From NCBI RefSeq assembly GCF_030409835.1, contig NZ_JAUFQO010000004.1:1052546-1116545 (forward strand): a stretch of DNA of 64,000 bases, read 5' to 3'. The notes beneath the pieces were generated by a model. That model ran no database searches, had not been told where the DNA came from, and saw nothing but the letters and a program-made list of their open reading frames with translations. The stretch's first letter is position 1, and each line of letters begins with the position of its first letter. Shown piece after piece: positions 44,197 through 54,805 of this stretch. The position numbers and the translations under genes are program-made. The DNA is from Lutimonas halocynthiae (GTDB lineage: Bacteria > Bacteroidota > Bacteroidia > Flavobacteriales > Flavobacteriaceae).

Positions 44197-45741
44197 CTAT
44201 TTTTTTATCACTACAAATTCTGTTCTTCTGTTCTGCTGGTGTTCAATTTCAGAACATTTCACTCCATTAGAACATTCGTTCACTAATTTTGTTTCTCCAT
44301 AACCTTTGCCGGTAATTCTTCTTGGGTCTGCACCTAATCCAATCAAATAACGCACTGTTTCCGAAGCTCTTTTTTGAGAAAGCCACATATTGTAACCATC
44401 TCCTCCTCTTGCATCGGTGTGGGCTCCAAATTGAATGATCATTTCTGGAAATTTCTCCATTAGTCTTACCACCTTAGCCAGGTTTTCATAAGAGCTCTTG
44501 GCAATATCTGCCTTGTTCAACTCAAATTCAATAGACTTCACATTAAGAATTTCCTTGTTATTTACTTCAATAAATTCTTTTTCCTTTAACCTTAATCTTA
44601 TAATATTCTGGTAAGCATTCTCTTTAGAAGTTACAAAAGTGGTGTCATTTTCAAAATAACCATATTTATCTCCACCTATTTTATATTGCTCTCCACATTT
44701 TACTTTAAAAAAGAATTCGCCATCTTTCAATGTTTCTATCCTTCTGACCTTTTCGCCTTTACTATTGTAAATGGCAGCAAAGCCCAAAGGCAATGGTTGA
44801 TCAGTCTTGGCATCAACGATTACTCCTTGTATCACTTGATCACAAATCGGGTTCACCGTCAATTGCTTAAATGAATAAATATCATCATCGCCTTTTCCGC
44901 CTCTTCTGTTAGAAGAAAAATAACCTCTTTGTGTTTGTTTGTTAATAATAAAAGAAATATCATCCCCCTTACTATTCATCGGTTTTCCTAGATTAATCGG
45001 CTCTTCAATTGAACCATCTAATTTTGTCATATAAATATCAAAACCTCCTTGTCCACCCGGTTTATTAGAAGAGAAATATAAAATGTCTCCATCAACATAA
45101 GGTGAATATTCTTTATACTTAGAATTTACAGTTGGGCCAAGATTCTTTGGGGCACCATAGTGACCATTATTGATCGCTACCACATAAATATCTGTCCCTC
45201 CTTTTCCTCCAGGCATATCAGATATATAATAAAGTTTCTTACCATCTTTGGATACAAATGGATGTCCGGTACTAAATTTATCGTTATTTATGGTTAAAGT
45301 CTGCACATTCGTCCTGCTTCCTGAAGTACCAACATTCGCTCTGAAGATTTTCAGATTACTTGACCTTACCTTACCATCCATGTAATTATTCGAAGTAAAA
45401 TATATTTGAGAAAGATCAGGTGAAAACGCTACCATGGCATCGTGGTACTTTGAATTCACTGCATTTGAAAAAGGCCTGACTCTGGTTATTTCTCCATCCG
45501 CTTCTACGTTTCCAATGTAGAGGTCTAGAAAAGGCTGGTCATTTCCTTCCCATGTTTTGTTCGATATTCCATTCTTTCTTGAAGAAGAAAAAACGATTCT
45601 GTCTTTCCCGTAAAAAGTTGTTCCAAAATCTCCATTCTCAGAATTCGCCTCCAGGCTTTTTACCTGGTATTGAGCAGCTGTCAACTGAGAAAACGAAACA
45701 ATAGAGTATAACAGAAAGAAAATTGAAAATAAACTTTTCAT
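44197..45741 (-). CDS. OmpA-family protein with PD40 propeller repeats (third copy)
   Basis: This 514-residue protein has a signal peptide (ending SIVSFSQ, about residue 18), PD40/WD40-like propeller repeats (SPDLSQIYFTSNNY, SKDGKKLYYISDMPGGKGGTDIY, ILYFSSNKPGGQGGFDIYMTK, GYFSSNRRGGKGDDDIYSF; about 90-295), a carboxypeptidase-regulatory-like domain (about 300-385) and a C-terminal OmpA domain (about 395-514) with GAHTDARGGDGYN for peptidoglycan binding. Homologues of this layout (PorE-like, though without a TPR part) act near the type IX machinery. It is the last gene of the second module, separated from the previous copy by a terminator. Confidence 0.92.
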   Translation of the reverse strand: MKSLFSIFFLLYSIVSFSQLTAAQYQVKSLEANSENGDFGTTFYGKDRIVFSSSRKNGISNKTWEGNDQPFLDLYIGNVEADGEITRVRPFSNAVNSKYHDAMVAFSPDLSQIYFTSNNYMDGKVRSSNLKIFRANVGTSGSRTNVQTLTINNDKFSTGHPFVSKDGKKLYYISDMPGGKGGTDIYVVAINNGHYGAPKNLGPTVNSKYKEYSPYVDGDILYFSSNKPGGQGGFDIYMTKLDGSIEEPINLGKPMNSKGDDISFIINKQTQRGYFSSNRRGGKGDDDIYSFKQLTVNPICDQVIQGVIVDAKTDQPLPLGFAAIYNSKGEKVRRIETLKDGEFFFKVKCGEQYKIGGDKYGYFENDTTFVTSKENAYQNIIRLRLKEKEFIEVNNKEILNVKSIEFELNKADIAKSSYENLAKVVRLMEKFPEMIIQFGAHTDARGGDGYNMWLSQKRASETVRYLIGLGADPRRITGKGYGETKLVNECSNGVKCSEIEHQQNRRTEFVVIKK

Positions 45742-45761
45742 ATATAAATAATACTTTATTA

Positions 45762-45788
45762 AAAAGCCAACGAAATTCGTTGGCTTTT
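45762..45788 (-). terminator. Terminator between the two OmpA-family genes
   Basis: AAAAGCCAACGA pairs with TCGTTGGCTTTT with a 3-nt loop; a T run follows on the leftward strand (TTTTTAATAAAG). Confidence 0.88.
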
Positions 45789-45802
45789 AGTATTTAAATA
45801 GT

Positions 45803-47449
45803 CTACATTTTTATGATCACAAATTCGGTACGCCTATTCATGGCATGTTGAGCTTCTGTACACTCTACGCCATCCGCGCATCCATTGATGAGTTGTGTTT
45901 CACCATATCCTTTACCTGTAATTCTACTAGGATCTATACCACTATCTATGATATAATTAACTGTTGAAGATGCCCTTCTAGTTGATAACCAGGTATTGTA
46001 ACCTACAATTCCACGTGCATCTGTATGAGATCCTGATTCAATGATCATATCTGGATACTTATGCATCAAATCGATCACCTTATCCAATTCTACCTTTGCA
46101 TCTTTGTTTAAATATGAAGAATTCAGTTCAAAGTATATAGGTTCAATATTTACAACATAAGTACTTGGTCTAACCTTAACAATCTCTTCCGGTAATACCT
46201 CAGGAAGTCCTTCCGGCTTATCTTCCACTATGGCAACAGGGGCCGCTTGTTCCAGAATTTCTCCTGTTCCTAGTAAGATTAAAAGTTTTAATTTTTTGTC
46301 AGCCTCCATCGATGTGGTCAGCGATTTGCTTTGGGTCGTATACCCTTCTTTGCTTCCTTCTAGCTTATAACTCGTATCACAATAAACAGGTAGTTCGAAA
46401 ACCCCTTCTTCGTCCACAACTACTTCCTCAACCACATTGCCATCTAAATCTTTTATGGCAACAACTGCTCCTCTAATAATCTCAGTTGTGTTTTGATCTC
46501 TAACTTCTCCTGTAATCAATTGGCTGCATTTAAAGACAACTGGTTCTTCTTCTATAAAAGAATAAATATCATCATCTCCTGTACCACCGCTTCTGTTAGA
46601 AGAAACATATCCTTTCCTCGTTTTTGAATTGATGATAAAAGTAAAATCATCAGACTTAGAATTAATAGGTGCATTTAATAAAATAGGTTCAGGAGTATAA
46701 TCAACCAAACGTGTTGCATATACATCAAAACCTCCCATACCACCATCCTTATCAGATGAAAAATACAAAACTTCACCATCTACAAAAGGTGAAAATTCTT
46801 TGGCAGAAGAATTGATTTTCCAGCCTAAGTTTTCAGGATTTCCAAAACCACTTTGGTTTATTGCCACCTTGAAAATATCCGTTTGACCATAACCTCCTGG
46901 CATGTCAGAAATAAAATACAAAGTTTTTTCATCTGGGCTTAAAGCCGGATGACCCACAGAATATTCAACATTGTTAAATGGCATAGGAATAATATTCACC
47001 CATTCACCGTTCTCATTTATGGAAGCTTTAAACATGGCCAAATTGGTCATTTCTTTTTCGCTTCTGGCAAGTTTCTTATTGTAAAAATTATTTCTTGTAA
47101 AATAGACAGTTTTTAAATCTCTTGTGAATACAACATCAGCCTCGTGATAGCGCGTGTTAACTTCTCCCTTCATCAAAGACACATTGTCAAGATCTCCATT
47201 TGGCAGTATATCACCAATGTATAATTCCAAATAACGTTGGTTGTTGTCAACCCAAACGTCATTAACCAAAGAAATACCTTTTTTCGGTGAAGCAAAAACT
47301 AATTTGTCTTCGCCATAAAAGGCTGTTCCAAAATCTGAATTTTTAGTGTTTACGGTAAGTTCATTAATTGCATACTTTCCTGCGCCTTCAGTTTGGGCAT
47401 AGGTTACTCCTATTGAACATAAGAGCAATGCCAATATGTATTTTTTCAT
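45803..47449 (-). CDS. OmpA-family protein with PD40 propeller repeats (second module)
   Basis: This 548-residue protein has the same plan as the other two copies: signal peptide (about 1-19), PD40 propeller (about 45-300; FISDMPGGYGQTDIF, VLYFSSDKDGGMGGFDVYATR, GYVSSNRSGGTGDDDIY), a regulatory domain, an acidic/proline linker (EDKPEGLPEVLPEEIV, about 405-425) and an OmpA domain ending RRTEFVIIKM. The OmpA motif is GSHTDARGIVGYN. It lies 31 bp after a PorP/SprF gene. A role in anchoring the type IX translocon or its adhesin to peptidoglycan is inferred from homology and order. Confidence 0.93.
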   Translation of the reverse strand: MKKYILALLLCSIGVTYAQTEGAGKYAINELTVNTKNSDFGTAFYGEDKLVFASPKKGISLVNDVWVDNNQRYLELYIGDILPNGDLDNVSLMKGEVNTRYHEADVVFTRDLKTVYFTRNNFYNKKLARSEKEMTNLAMFKASINENGEWVNIIPMPFNNVEYSVGHPALSPDEKTLYFISDMPGGYGQTDIFKVAINQSGFGNPENLGWKINSSAKEFSPFVDGEVLYFSSDKDGGMGGFDVYATRLVDYTPEPILLNAPINSKSDDFTFIINSKTRKGYVSSNRSGGTGDDDIYSFIEEEPVVFKCSQLITGEVRDQNTTEIIRGAVVAIKDLDGNVVEEVVVDEEGVFELPVYCDTSYKLEGSKEGYTTQSKSLTTSMEADKKLKLLILLGTGEILEQAAPVAIVEDKPEGLPEVLPEEIVKVRPSTYVVNIEPIYFELNSSYLNKDAKVELDKVIDLMHKYPDMIIESGSHTDARGIVGYNTWLSTRRASSTVNYIIDSGIDPSRITGKGYGETQLINGCADGVECTEAQHAMNRRTEFVIIKM

Positions 47450-47480
47450 AAATTCCCCTTTTTTATGTTTTTATTATGTC

Positions 47481-48410
47481 CTAGAAAAATCTAGGAGACT
47501 TCAAATTCTTCTTTGATAAGTCAACATCATATAATAAAATTATTTCATGTGAACCTCCAGTATTCGAATTTGAGAACTCAGATATTGTATAGTCGTAAGC
47601 ATATCCAATTCTAAAGTCAGGGGTAACTCCAAAATTAAACAACAAACTAACAGCATCGTCTACTCTGTAACTAGCTCCCATTTCAAATCTATCATATAAC
47701 AGGAAGTTTGCATTGATATCAACTGATACCGGCGCTCCAGCAACTCCTTTGAACATCAAAGATGGTTTGAATTTCAAAGTACTTGATAGATCGAAAACAT
47801 ATCCACCTGTTAAAAAATAATGAACTTCTTCAGAGGCCTTGGTATTTATATTATCCTTATCTAAATGTTCGGATTTTAAAATATTCGGAACCGAGAAACT
47901 TGCATACCACTTATCGGTATAATAGTAAACACCTGCTCCAAAATTCGGAAATGCATCATTGATATTTTCATCGAAAACAGGATCACCTGCACTTCCCGTC
48001 TGTGGCAATACTACATCCAACAGATTCACATCTAACAATGTCATACCTCCTTTTAATCCAAAGGCCAATCTTCCCACATCTGATGTGGATAGCGTATAGG
48101 AAAAATCTGCATAAATATTCTGCTCTTTAGCAGGACCAATTTCATCGGAAACGACCGAAATACCTACTCCTACTTTTTTTCCTAATGGTGCATGAGCATT
48201 AAAAGTAAATGACTTTGGTGCTCCATCCACACTTGTCCACTGGCTACGCCCCAATAAACCTAAACTTAAGGTTCCTCTAGAACCAGCATACGCTGGATTT
48301 ACAACGTTCATGTTATACATATATTGTGTATACTGAGGATCTTGTTGCGCTTTGGTCTCGTTAAAGAATAATAAAAAACCAAAAGCTAAGAAAATTGTTA
48401 TTTTTTTCAT
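47481..48410 (-). CDS. PorP/SprF-family type IX secretion membrane protein (second module)
   Basis: This 309-residue outer-membrane barrel has a signal peptide (about 1-21) and the family start QQDPQYTQYMYNMNVVNPAYAGSRG. The C-terminus ends NLKSPRFF. SprF of Flavobacterium johnsoniae is needed for secretion of its partner SprB; by analogy this one should serve the giant type B CTD protein encoded directly upstream. It is very similar to the other copy at 56448-57377. The gap of 144 bp after the adhesin holds an intercistronic hairpin. Confidence 0.95.
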   Translation of the reverse strand: MKKITIFLAFGFLLFFNETKAQQDPQYTQYMYNMNVVNPAYAGSRGTLSLGLLGRSQWTSVDGAPKSFTFNAHAPLGKKVGVGISVVSDEIGPAKEQNIYADFSYTLSTSDVGRLAFGLKGGMTLLDVNLLDVVLPQTGSAGDPVFDENINDAFPNFGAGVYYYTDKWYASFSVPNILKSEHLDKDNINTKASEEVHYFLTGGYVFDLSSTLKFKPSLMFKGVAGAPVSVDINANFLLYDRFEMGASYRVDDAVSLLFNFGVTPDFRIGYAYDYTISEFSNSNTGGSHEIILLYDVDLSKKNLKSPRFF

Positions 48411-48516
48411 TTGTTAAATTTTACTCATTTGACAATTGAATTGTCATTTAATAGTACTGAGTCATTTCAAGCATAATATCTACAACTCACTACTCCCTTT
48501 TTAATTTATATGATAA

Positions 48517-48540
48517 CAGAGCGCCTTTAAAAGCGCTCTG
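48517..48540. other. Intercistronic hairpin between adhesin and SprF-like gene (module 2)
   Basis: CAGAGCGC (48517-48524) pairs with GCGCTCTG (48533-48540) over an 8-nt loop. There is no T tract on the leftward strand, so it is more like a transcript-processing or stability hairpin than a terminator. Confidence 0.6.
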
Positions 48541-48554
48541 CACATTTACTTTCA

Positions 48555-51500
48555 TTAATAATTTACATAAACCCAACCTTTATCCGGAGACTTGTTTCCG
48601 TCATTGTATTGGATCAGGTAAAAGTATGTTCCTGCAGGAACCAATTGACCTTTGCTCAAAGTCATATTTCCGGTAGATCTTCCATCCCACCAGTCAGGGT
48701 TAAGGCTTCCATTGTTTAAATACTTATAAACACTGTTACCCCATCTGTCAAATACTTCCATAGTGAAATCAGGAGTTTCGATAAGTCCTGGTACACTGAA
48801 GAGGTCATTTTCACCATCACCATTTGGAGAGAATCCGCTAGGTATTAACTCAGTATTGAATACAAGTCTTACATCTTCAGATATCAATTCTGAAACAGGG
48901 TCACAGGCATAATCAGGAGAAGTAAGTACTACTCTATACCAGCTTCCTTCCAATCGTCCTCTGGCATCTGTTATTCTCATGCGATCAGTAGTTACACCAC
49001 TAAACTTACTATCATTAACAAGATCTACCCAAGTACTTCCACCATCCATACTTTGTTGCCATTGATAGAATGTTGCCGTGGCAGACACTTCAAATTCAGC
49101 GTCATCACCTAAGGCTATCTCAACTTCTTCAGGTTGGTTCTCTATCATTGAAGGACCTCCTGCTTCCTGGAAGTCAAATACACCATTGTTATCTAAATCA
49201 TTAGGTGTAGTATAACCACCTTGTCCAGTAACTTGACCATTGGCATCAACTGTCACTGGAGAAGTTCCTAAGATTCCGTCACCATCTGGATCAGTAAACC
49301 CAGCTTCAATCGCATCCGCACAATTATCACCATCAGCATCCAAACTTATTCTATCCGGGCGACCATCAAGATTTGTATCGGTTACTAAACCTTCAACCGT
49401 ATCAAAAATACCATCATTGTCATCATCAACATCAACAATATCAAATACACCATCCATATCAGTATCAATTAAGATATTATACGATGCTGAATCAGAAGTG
49501 TCTCCTGGGTCACAGGCAAATGCTATATTATTAGTATTAACTCTATATTCATAGAAGTAATCTGCAATCACAAGACTTGAAACAGTCAAGCTTAAGGTTT
49601 CAGTACCACTGAATTTCCCATCATCAGTTAAAACAGTCCAATTAACACCATCAACACTCTGCTCCCACTGGAAAGTATCTCCATCTGAAGCGGCGGTGAA
49701 AGTAGCAGATCCTCCTAATATAAAGTCTTGATCAACAGGATCTCCGGTTATATTCGCAACATCTCCAGCTTCCTGGAAATCTGGTGTACCATTATTATCT
49801 AAATCATTCGGAGTTGTATAACCATCTGTTCCACTTGTAACTTGACCAGTTAAAGGATCAACAGTTACAGGTGAATTACCCAATAAACCATCATTGTCTC
49901 CATCAGTAAATCCAGCTTCTACAACATCATCACAACCATCAGAATCAGCATCTAATTCAAATCTATCAGGAATTGTGTTATTATTAGAATCTCCTCCGTT
50001 AGGACCTGCATCCTCAACTGTATCAAATATCCCATCATTATCATCATCAACGTCTACAATATCTGGAACACCATCATTGTCATTGTCAGGCAAACTTACT
50101 AAGGTAGCAACATCAGATGTCGTCTCTGGATCACAGGCATAGGCAATGTTATTTACAACCACTTGATACGAATACCCTAACATTCCAATGCCAACATTAG
50201 AAAGCGTTAAACTTGCTGTTTTAGCACCTGAATAATCACCACCGTCCATAATTTCAGTAAATCCAGATCCGCTATCTTCTTGCCATTCATAAGTGTCGGC
50301 AGAAGCTACAACATCAAAAGTCACTGTTCCTCCTGGTATAAAGTTCTGATCAACAGGTTGTGTAGTTATTGCAGCGGCCGCTCCAGCTTCTTGGAAATCT
50401 GGCGTACCATTGTTATCTAAATCATTAGGAGTGGTATAACCATTAGTAGTACTTGTAACCAATCCAGTTGCATCAACAACTGGTGGATTCGCAGTTCCTA
50501 GCATTCCTGCTCCATTATCAGTAAATCCAGCTTCGGTAACATCAAAACAACCATCACCATCTGAATCGAGATTTGTTGCATCTGGATTTGTTCCAGGGTC
50601 TGTATTACCAGCTTCAGTAGTGTCAAGAATACCATCATTGTCATCATCAACATCAACGATATCAAAAATTCCATCATTGTCAAAATCACTAGGTAAAATA
50701 TATCTTGCTTCTGTAGAAAGTGTCGTAGCATCGCAAGCATAGCCAATATTCTGGACCAATACTCTATATCTAAAAGTCAGCTTATTGACATCTGTATTTG
50801 TTATTTGTAAAGCTGTTGTAGTAGCACCTACATAATCTCCTCCATCAACAATTGCAGTCCAATTTGCGCCACCATCAATACTTTCTTCCCATTGGTAGGT
50901 ATCAGCTGTAGCTACAACGCTAAAAGTAGTAACTCCAATAATAAGTGCCTGATCTGTTGGCTGAGTAGTAATCGTAGCTGCTGCTCCAGCTTCCTGGAAA
51001 TCAGGAGTTCCTGAAAGGTTTAAATCATTTGGTGGTGTATAGCCATCGGTGCCACTAGTTACCTGACCATTAGCATCAACTGTTATAGGGAAATTTCCTA
51101 ATTGACCGTCGCCATTAACATCTGTAAAACCAGCTTCCGTAACATCAAAACATCCGTCACTGTCTGAATCTAGGTTCGTAGCATCAGGATTTGTTGCTGG
51201 ATCTGTGTTTCCTGCCTCATCCACATCTAAAATACCATCATTATCATCGTCAACGTCAACTACATCGAAAATCAAATCCTTGTCAAAATCACCAGGTGTA
51301 ATGAAGGTAGCATCTGTTGAAGTAGTAACTGGGTCACAGGCATAGGCAATATTTTCTACTAATGCTCTATATCTATAATTCACCTTATCGAAATTAGGAG
51401 TTGACACTACAAGATTCGCTGTAGTTGTTCCAGTGTAATCACCAGTATCAGTTAATAAAGTCCATGTTGATCCGTTGTCAATACTTTCTTCCCACTTGTA

Positions 51501-54500
51501 TAACTCATCACCAGCAGCTAAATCAGTAACAACTGTAAAAGTTGAAGATCCTGCCAATACATATATTTGATCTGTAGGTTGTGTTGTAATATTTGCAGCA
51601 GCTCCAGCTTCTTGGAAATCAGGAGTTCCTGATGCATTCAAGTCATTTGGTGGTGTATAACCATCTGTTCCACTTGATACAGATCCGTCAGGATTAATGG
51701 CGATAGGAGCATCTCCTAACATCCCATCTCCATTAACATCTGTAAACCCAGCTTCTGTAACATCAAAACATCCGTCACTATCTGCATCTAAATTAATCCT
51801 GTCTTCGTTTGTTCCTGGGTCGGTATTCCCTGCCTCATCAACATCCAATATCCCATCATTATCATCATCAACATCAACGATATCAAATATCGTATCAAGG
51901 TCAAAATCTTCAGGAGTGATATAAGTTACTTCATCTGAAATTGTTTCTGGATCACAGGCATATGCTACATTACTAACTCGAACTCTATATCTGTCGGTCA
52001 ACCTGTTAACATCCGTATTGGTTACTACCAAGCTTGCAGTATTCACACCTGTATAAACACCAGCTGTTTCAGGTATATCTGTCCATGTACCAATTCCACC
52101 TATATTTTCTTGCCATTGATAAAACTCATCTCCAGCTGCTAAATCAGTAACTACTGTAAAAGTAACATCTCCTATGATCAAGTCTTGATCTGTTGGTTGT
52201 GTAGTGATATTAGCAGCAGCTCCAACTTCCTGAAAATCAGGAGTTCCTGATGCATTCAAATCATTTGGTGGTGTATAACCATCTGTTCCACTTGATACAG
52301 ATCCGTCAGGATTAATGGCGATAGGAGCATCTCCTAACATCCCATCTCCGTTAACATCTGTAAACCCAGCTTCTGTAACATCAAAACATCCGTCACTATC
52401 TGCATCTAAATTAATTCTGTCTTCGTTTGTTCCTGGATCGGTATTCCCTGCCTCATCAACATCCAATATACCATCATTGTCATCATCAACATCAACTATA
52501 TCAAATATCGTATCAAGATCAAAATCTTCAGGAGTTATATAAGTTACTTCATCTGAAATTGTTTCTGGATCACAGGCATATGCTACATTACTAACTCGAA
52601 CTCTATATCTGTCGGTCAACCTGTTAACATCCGTATTGGTTACTACCAAGCTTGCAGTATTCACACCTGTATAAACACCAGCTGTTTCAGGTATATCTGT
52701 CCATGTACCAATTCCACCTATATTTTCTTGCCATTGATAAAACTCATCTCCAACTGCTAAATCAGTAACTACTGTAAAAGTAACATCTCCTATGATCAAG
52801 TCTTGATCTGTAGGTTGTGTTGTAATATTTGCAGCAGCTCCAGCTTCTTGAGAATCAAGAACTCCGTTGCCATTCAAGTCATTTAGCGGCCCATAAGCAT
52901 CTACAGGTGCATTAATCGCACCGTTAACATCGCTTATGACCAAACCGTCAGCATCTACATTAGCAGATGTTAAAATACCAGTTCCTACATAACCATCAAC
53001 ATCTTCATCTCTTACGCCAGCTTCAACAGAATCAAAACAACCATCCCCGTCAGAATCCAACTCTAACATGTCATCAACACCGTTAGTATTCGAGTCACCG
53101 GGTTCATCAGTATTTAAAATACCATCATTATCAGCATCAAGGTCACTTACGTCTGGCACACCATCTTTGTCAGTATCTAATTGAATCACTAAAAAGTAAT
53201 CTTCAACTTCTCCATTATTTACAATACCACCAAAATCACTTGACGTTAACACGTCTGAAGTAGTTCTAAATCTGGCATAACTATCACCTTCTACAATATC
53301 AACACCATTGGCAATCAAGTTCGACCAAGTTAAGGTTACAGTTCCAGATCCACCGTTTCCAATAGGGGCTGTAGCAAATTCATCTAAATCAAATGAACCG
53401 GATCTGTCAAAATCAATCCATGCATAAACATTCGCAGCAGAACCTGTATTGTTCGTATAATCTACATCAACTGAAAAACTATCAGTAGAAGTTGAAATTC
53501 CTAATAAATCGATTGGATCTACACCGTCCTCATCTGCAACCTTATCTGTATCATCACCATCAGCATCGACGCCTGGAAATCCATCCATTTCATCGTCGTA
53601 TACAGTCCCCAAATTCAAATCACCATCTCCAATGATATGCTGAGCTCCAGCATTCGCATTCAAAGTACCATAAGAATCTGGTGCATCACCAAAGTCATAT
53701 ATTACCGGAGGCCTAACGATCCAGGCTCTAGCTATCAATGCATCCAAGGCACTAATTGATGAAGATGGGATATCCCCAGGGTTTCCTGTAAGGTTTAAAA
53801 TATGTCCAAACCCTCCAGTTCCATAAGCCTCTACATCAGTTATAACTTGACCTATCGCATTAGTTGTCAATAGGTTAAATTCCAAATTAATCAATGCTAA
53901 TAGATTATTTCCACTTAAATCTATTGAAGTCAATTGATTACTTGAAATGTCAATAAATTCTAAATTAGGTATCCCTGCGACATCGGCTGTAGTCAAATCA
54001 TTAAAACTCGCATCAAACTCTTCCAGATTCACATTTGTTGAGAGATCTATGGATGTCAATGCATTATTATTAAGATTCAATCTTGTTAATGCTATATTTG
54101 TGCTTACATCAAAAGCTGTTAGATCGTTACTTGGCATTTCAAGTATCTGAACATTTTCCATATTCGCAACATCCGCAGAAATTATTTCTCTACCCGGTGC
54201 AAGGAGTACGGTAACAAAGTCAAAATTATCGGTACTTGTTATCGTGATTGTAATATCCTGATTTAACACATTATCACTAAAATCAAAATTTGGATTATTT
54301 CCTGTTCCTGGAATATCAGCCGGCAAACCGGGACCTGTGGCAATCCATGTCAAGGCGGCTCCACCAGAATTAGTGAAATTGATAGACCAATTTACATCAT
54401 CTGAAGTTGTTATAATTGTAATGTCTTCTTGGGCATAAGCAAATGCCAAAGAAAAAAACATTAACAAAGCTAAAAATTGCCTTTTTAATGATTTACTTTT

Positions 54501-54539
54501 CGAAATACCGCTATTAAAAGTAAAGTAATCTATTTTCAT
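48555..54539 (-). CDS. Giant surface protein with LRR, GEVED, Ig-like/TSP3 repeats and type B CTD
   Basis: From ATG 54539 (MKIDYFTFN...; a TTG seven codons upstream is unlikely) this is 1994 residues. Order: signal peptide ending AYAQE (about 37); a short leucine-rich region (about 110-225, SLDLSxN-type repeats); a GEVED domain (about 285-455, YDFGDAPDSYGTL to NGEVEDYFLV); then seven Ig-like domains alternating with six aspartate-rich thrombospondin type 3 calcium repeats (DVDDDNDGILDVDEAG); and a C-terminal gliding-motility type B CTD (about the last 95 residues, SGFSPNGDGENDLF to GWVYVNY). It is exported by type IX secretion and probably surface-displayed as an adhesin. Confidence 0.95.
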   Translation of the reverse strand: MKIDYFTFNSGISKSKSLKRQFLALLMFFSLAFAYAQEDITIITTSDDVNWSINFTNSGGAALTWIATGPGLPADIPGTGNNPNFDFSDNVLNQDITITITSTDNFDFVTVLLAPGREIISADVANMENVQILEMPSNDLTAFDVSTNIALTRLNLNNNALTSIDLSTNVNLEEFDASFNDLTTADVAGIPNLEFIDISSNQLTSIDLSGNNLLALINLEFNLLTTNAIGQVITDVEAYGTGGFGHILNLTGNPGDIPSSSISALDALIARAWIVRPPVIYDFGDAPDSYGTLNANAGAQHIIGDGDLNLGTVYDDEMDGFPGVDADGDDTDKVADEDGVDPIDLLGISTSTDSFSVDVDYTNNTGSAANVYAWIDFDRSGSFDLDEFATAPIGNGGSGTVTLTWSNLIANGVDIVEGDSYARFRTTSDVLTSSDFGGIVNNGEVEDYFLVIQLDTDKDGVPDVSDLDADNDGILNTDEPGDSNTNGVDDMLELDSDGDGCFDSVEAGVRDEDVDGYVGTGILTSANVDADGLVISDVNGAINAPVDAYGPLNDLNGNGVLDSQEAGAAANITTQPTDQDLIIGDVTFTVVTDLAVGDEFYQWQENIGGIGTWTDIPETAGVYTGVNTASLVVTNTDVNRLTDRYRVRVSNVAYACDPETISDEVTYITPEDFDLDTIFDIVDVDDDNDGILDVDEAGNTDPGTNEDRINLDADSDGCFDVTEAGFTDVNGDGMLGDAPIAINPDGSVSSGTDGYTPPNDLNASGTPDFQEVGAAANITTQPTDQDLIIGDVTFTVVTDLAAGDEFYQWQENIGGIGTWTDIPETAGVYTGVNTASLVVTNTDVNRLTDRYRVRVSNVAYACDPETISDEVTYITPEDFDLDTIFDIVDVDDDNDGILDVDEAGNTDPGTNEDRINLDADSDGCFDVTEAGFTDVNGDGMLGDAPIAINPDGSVSSGTDGYTPPNDLNASGTPDFQEAGAAANITTQPTDQIYVLAGSSTFTVVTDLAAGDELYKWEESIDNGSTWTLLTDTGDYTGTTTANLVVSTPNFDKVNYRYRALVENIAYACDPVTTSTDATFITPGDFDKDLIFDVVDVDDDNDGILDVDEAGNTDPATNPDATNLDSDSDGCFDVTEAGFTDVNGDGQLGNFPITVDANGQVTSGTDGYTPPNDLNLSGTPDFQEAGAAATITTQPTDQALIIGVTTFSVVATADTYQWEESIDGGANWTAIVDGGDYVGATTTALQITNTDVNKLTFRYRVLVQNIGYACDATTLSTEARYILPSDFDNDGIFDIVDVDDDNDGILDTTEAGNTDPGTNPDATNLDSDGDGCFDVTEAGFTDNGAGMLGTANPPVVDATGLVTSTTNGYTTPNDLDNNGTPDFQEAGAAAAITTQPVDQNFIPGGTVTFDVVASADTYEWQEDSGSGFTEIMDGGDYSGAKTASLTLSNVGIGMLGYSYQVVVNNIAYACDPETTSDVATLVSLPDNDNDGVPDIVDVDDDNDGIFDTVEDAGPNGGDSNNNTIPDRFELDADSDGCDDVVEAGFTDGDNDGLLGNSPVTVDPLTGQVTSGTDGYTTPNDLDNNGTPDFQEAGDVANITGDPVDQDFILGGSATFTAASDGDTFQWEQSVDGVNWTVLTDDGKFSGTETLSLTVSSLVIADYFYEYRVNTNNIAFACDPGDTSDSASYNILIDTDMDGVFDIVDVDDDNDGIFDTVEGLVTDTNLDGRPDRISLDADGDNCADAIEAGFTDPDGDGILGTSPVTVDANGQVTGQGGYTTPNDLDNNGVFDFQEAGGPSMIENQPEEVEIALGDDAEFEVSATATFYQWQQSMDGGSTWVDLVNDSKFSGVTTDRMRITDARGRLEGSWYRVVLTSPDYACDPVSELISEDVRLVFNTELIPSGFSPNGDGENDLFSVPGLIETPDFTMEVFDRWGNSVYKYLNNGSLNPDWWDGRSTGNMTLSKGQLVPAGTYFYLIQYNDGNKSPDKGWVYVNY
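51590..52835 (-). repeat. Two near-identical tandem 618-bp units in the second giant gene
   Basis: The stretch from about 51590 to 52217 repeats at about 52208 to 52835 with an exact offset of 618 bp (206 codons). Identical segments run for hundreds of bases with only scattered substitutions. Each unit codes one Ig-like domain plus one TSP3 linker. The remaining units of the gene are clearly more diverged, so this duplication is the recent one. Confidence 0.85.
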
Positions 54540-54612
54540 ATGATTAGATTTTAAACACAAAACATTAAAATAAATGTTTCATTATTTTTTATTGAGCCAT
54601 TTATACGATAAA

Positions 54613-54642
54613 AACTCACTTTGTTAAAAAACAAAGTGAGTT
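54613..54642 (-). terminator. Terminator between module 1 and module 2
   Basis: AACTCACTTTGT pairs with ACAAAGTGAGTT over a 6-nt loop, followed by TTTTT on the leftward strand. It ends the first module after its OmpA gene, so the second giant gene needs its own promoter in 54540-54612. That gap shows an imperfect box only. Confidence 0.85.
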
Positions 54643-54805
54643 CAATATTAGTATAAAATCAAGCTTTTAATTTTATAAGATTCGTTTTTATTTTTGAATA
54701 GTTTTCCCACATTCTAAACCGTATAAGCAAATATATAAAAATTTGTTACATATCACTTTTAGCACATTCTTTTTTCTTAAGCAAATGTTAACAAGGTTTT
54801 AAACA

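Noticed and set aside
51697..52542. Two identical 75-codon rightward frames
   Set aside because: They are reverse-strand shadows of the duplicated Ig/TSP3 units, so identity only reflects the 618-bp duplication.
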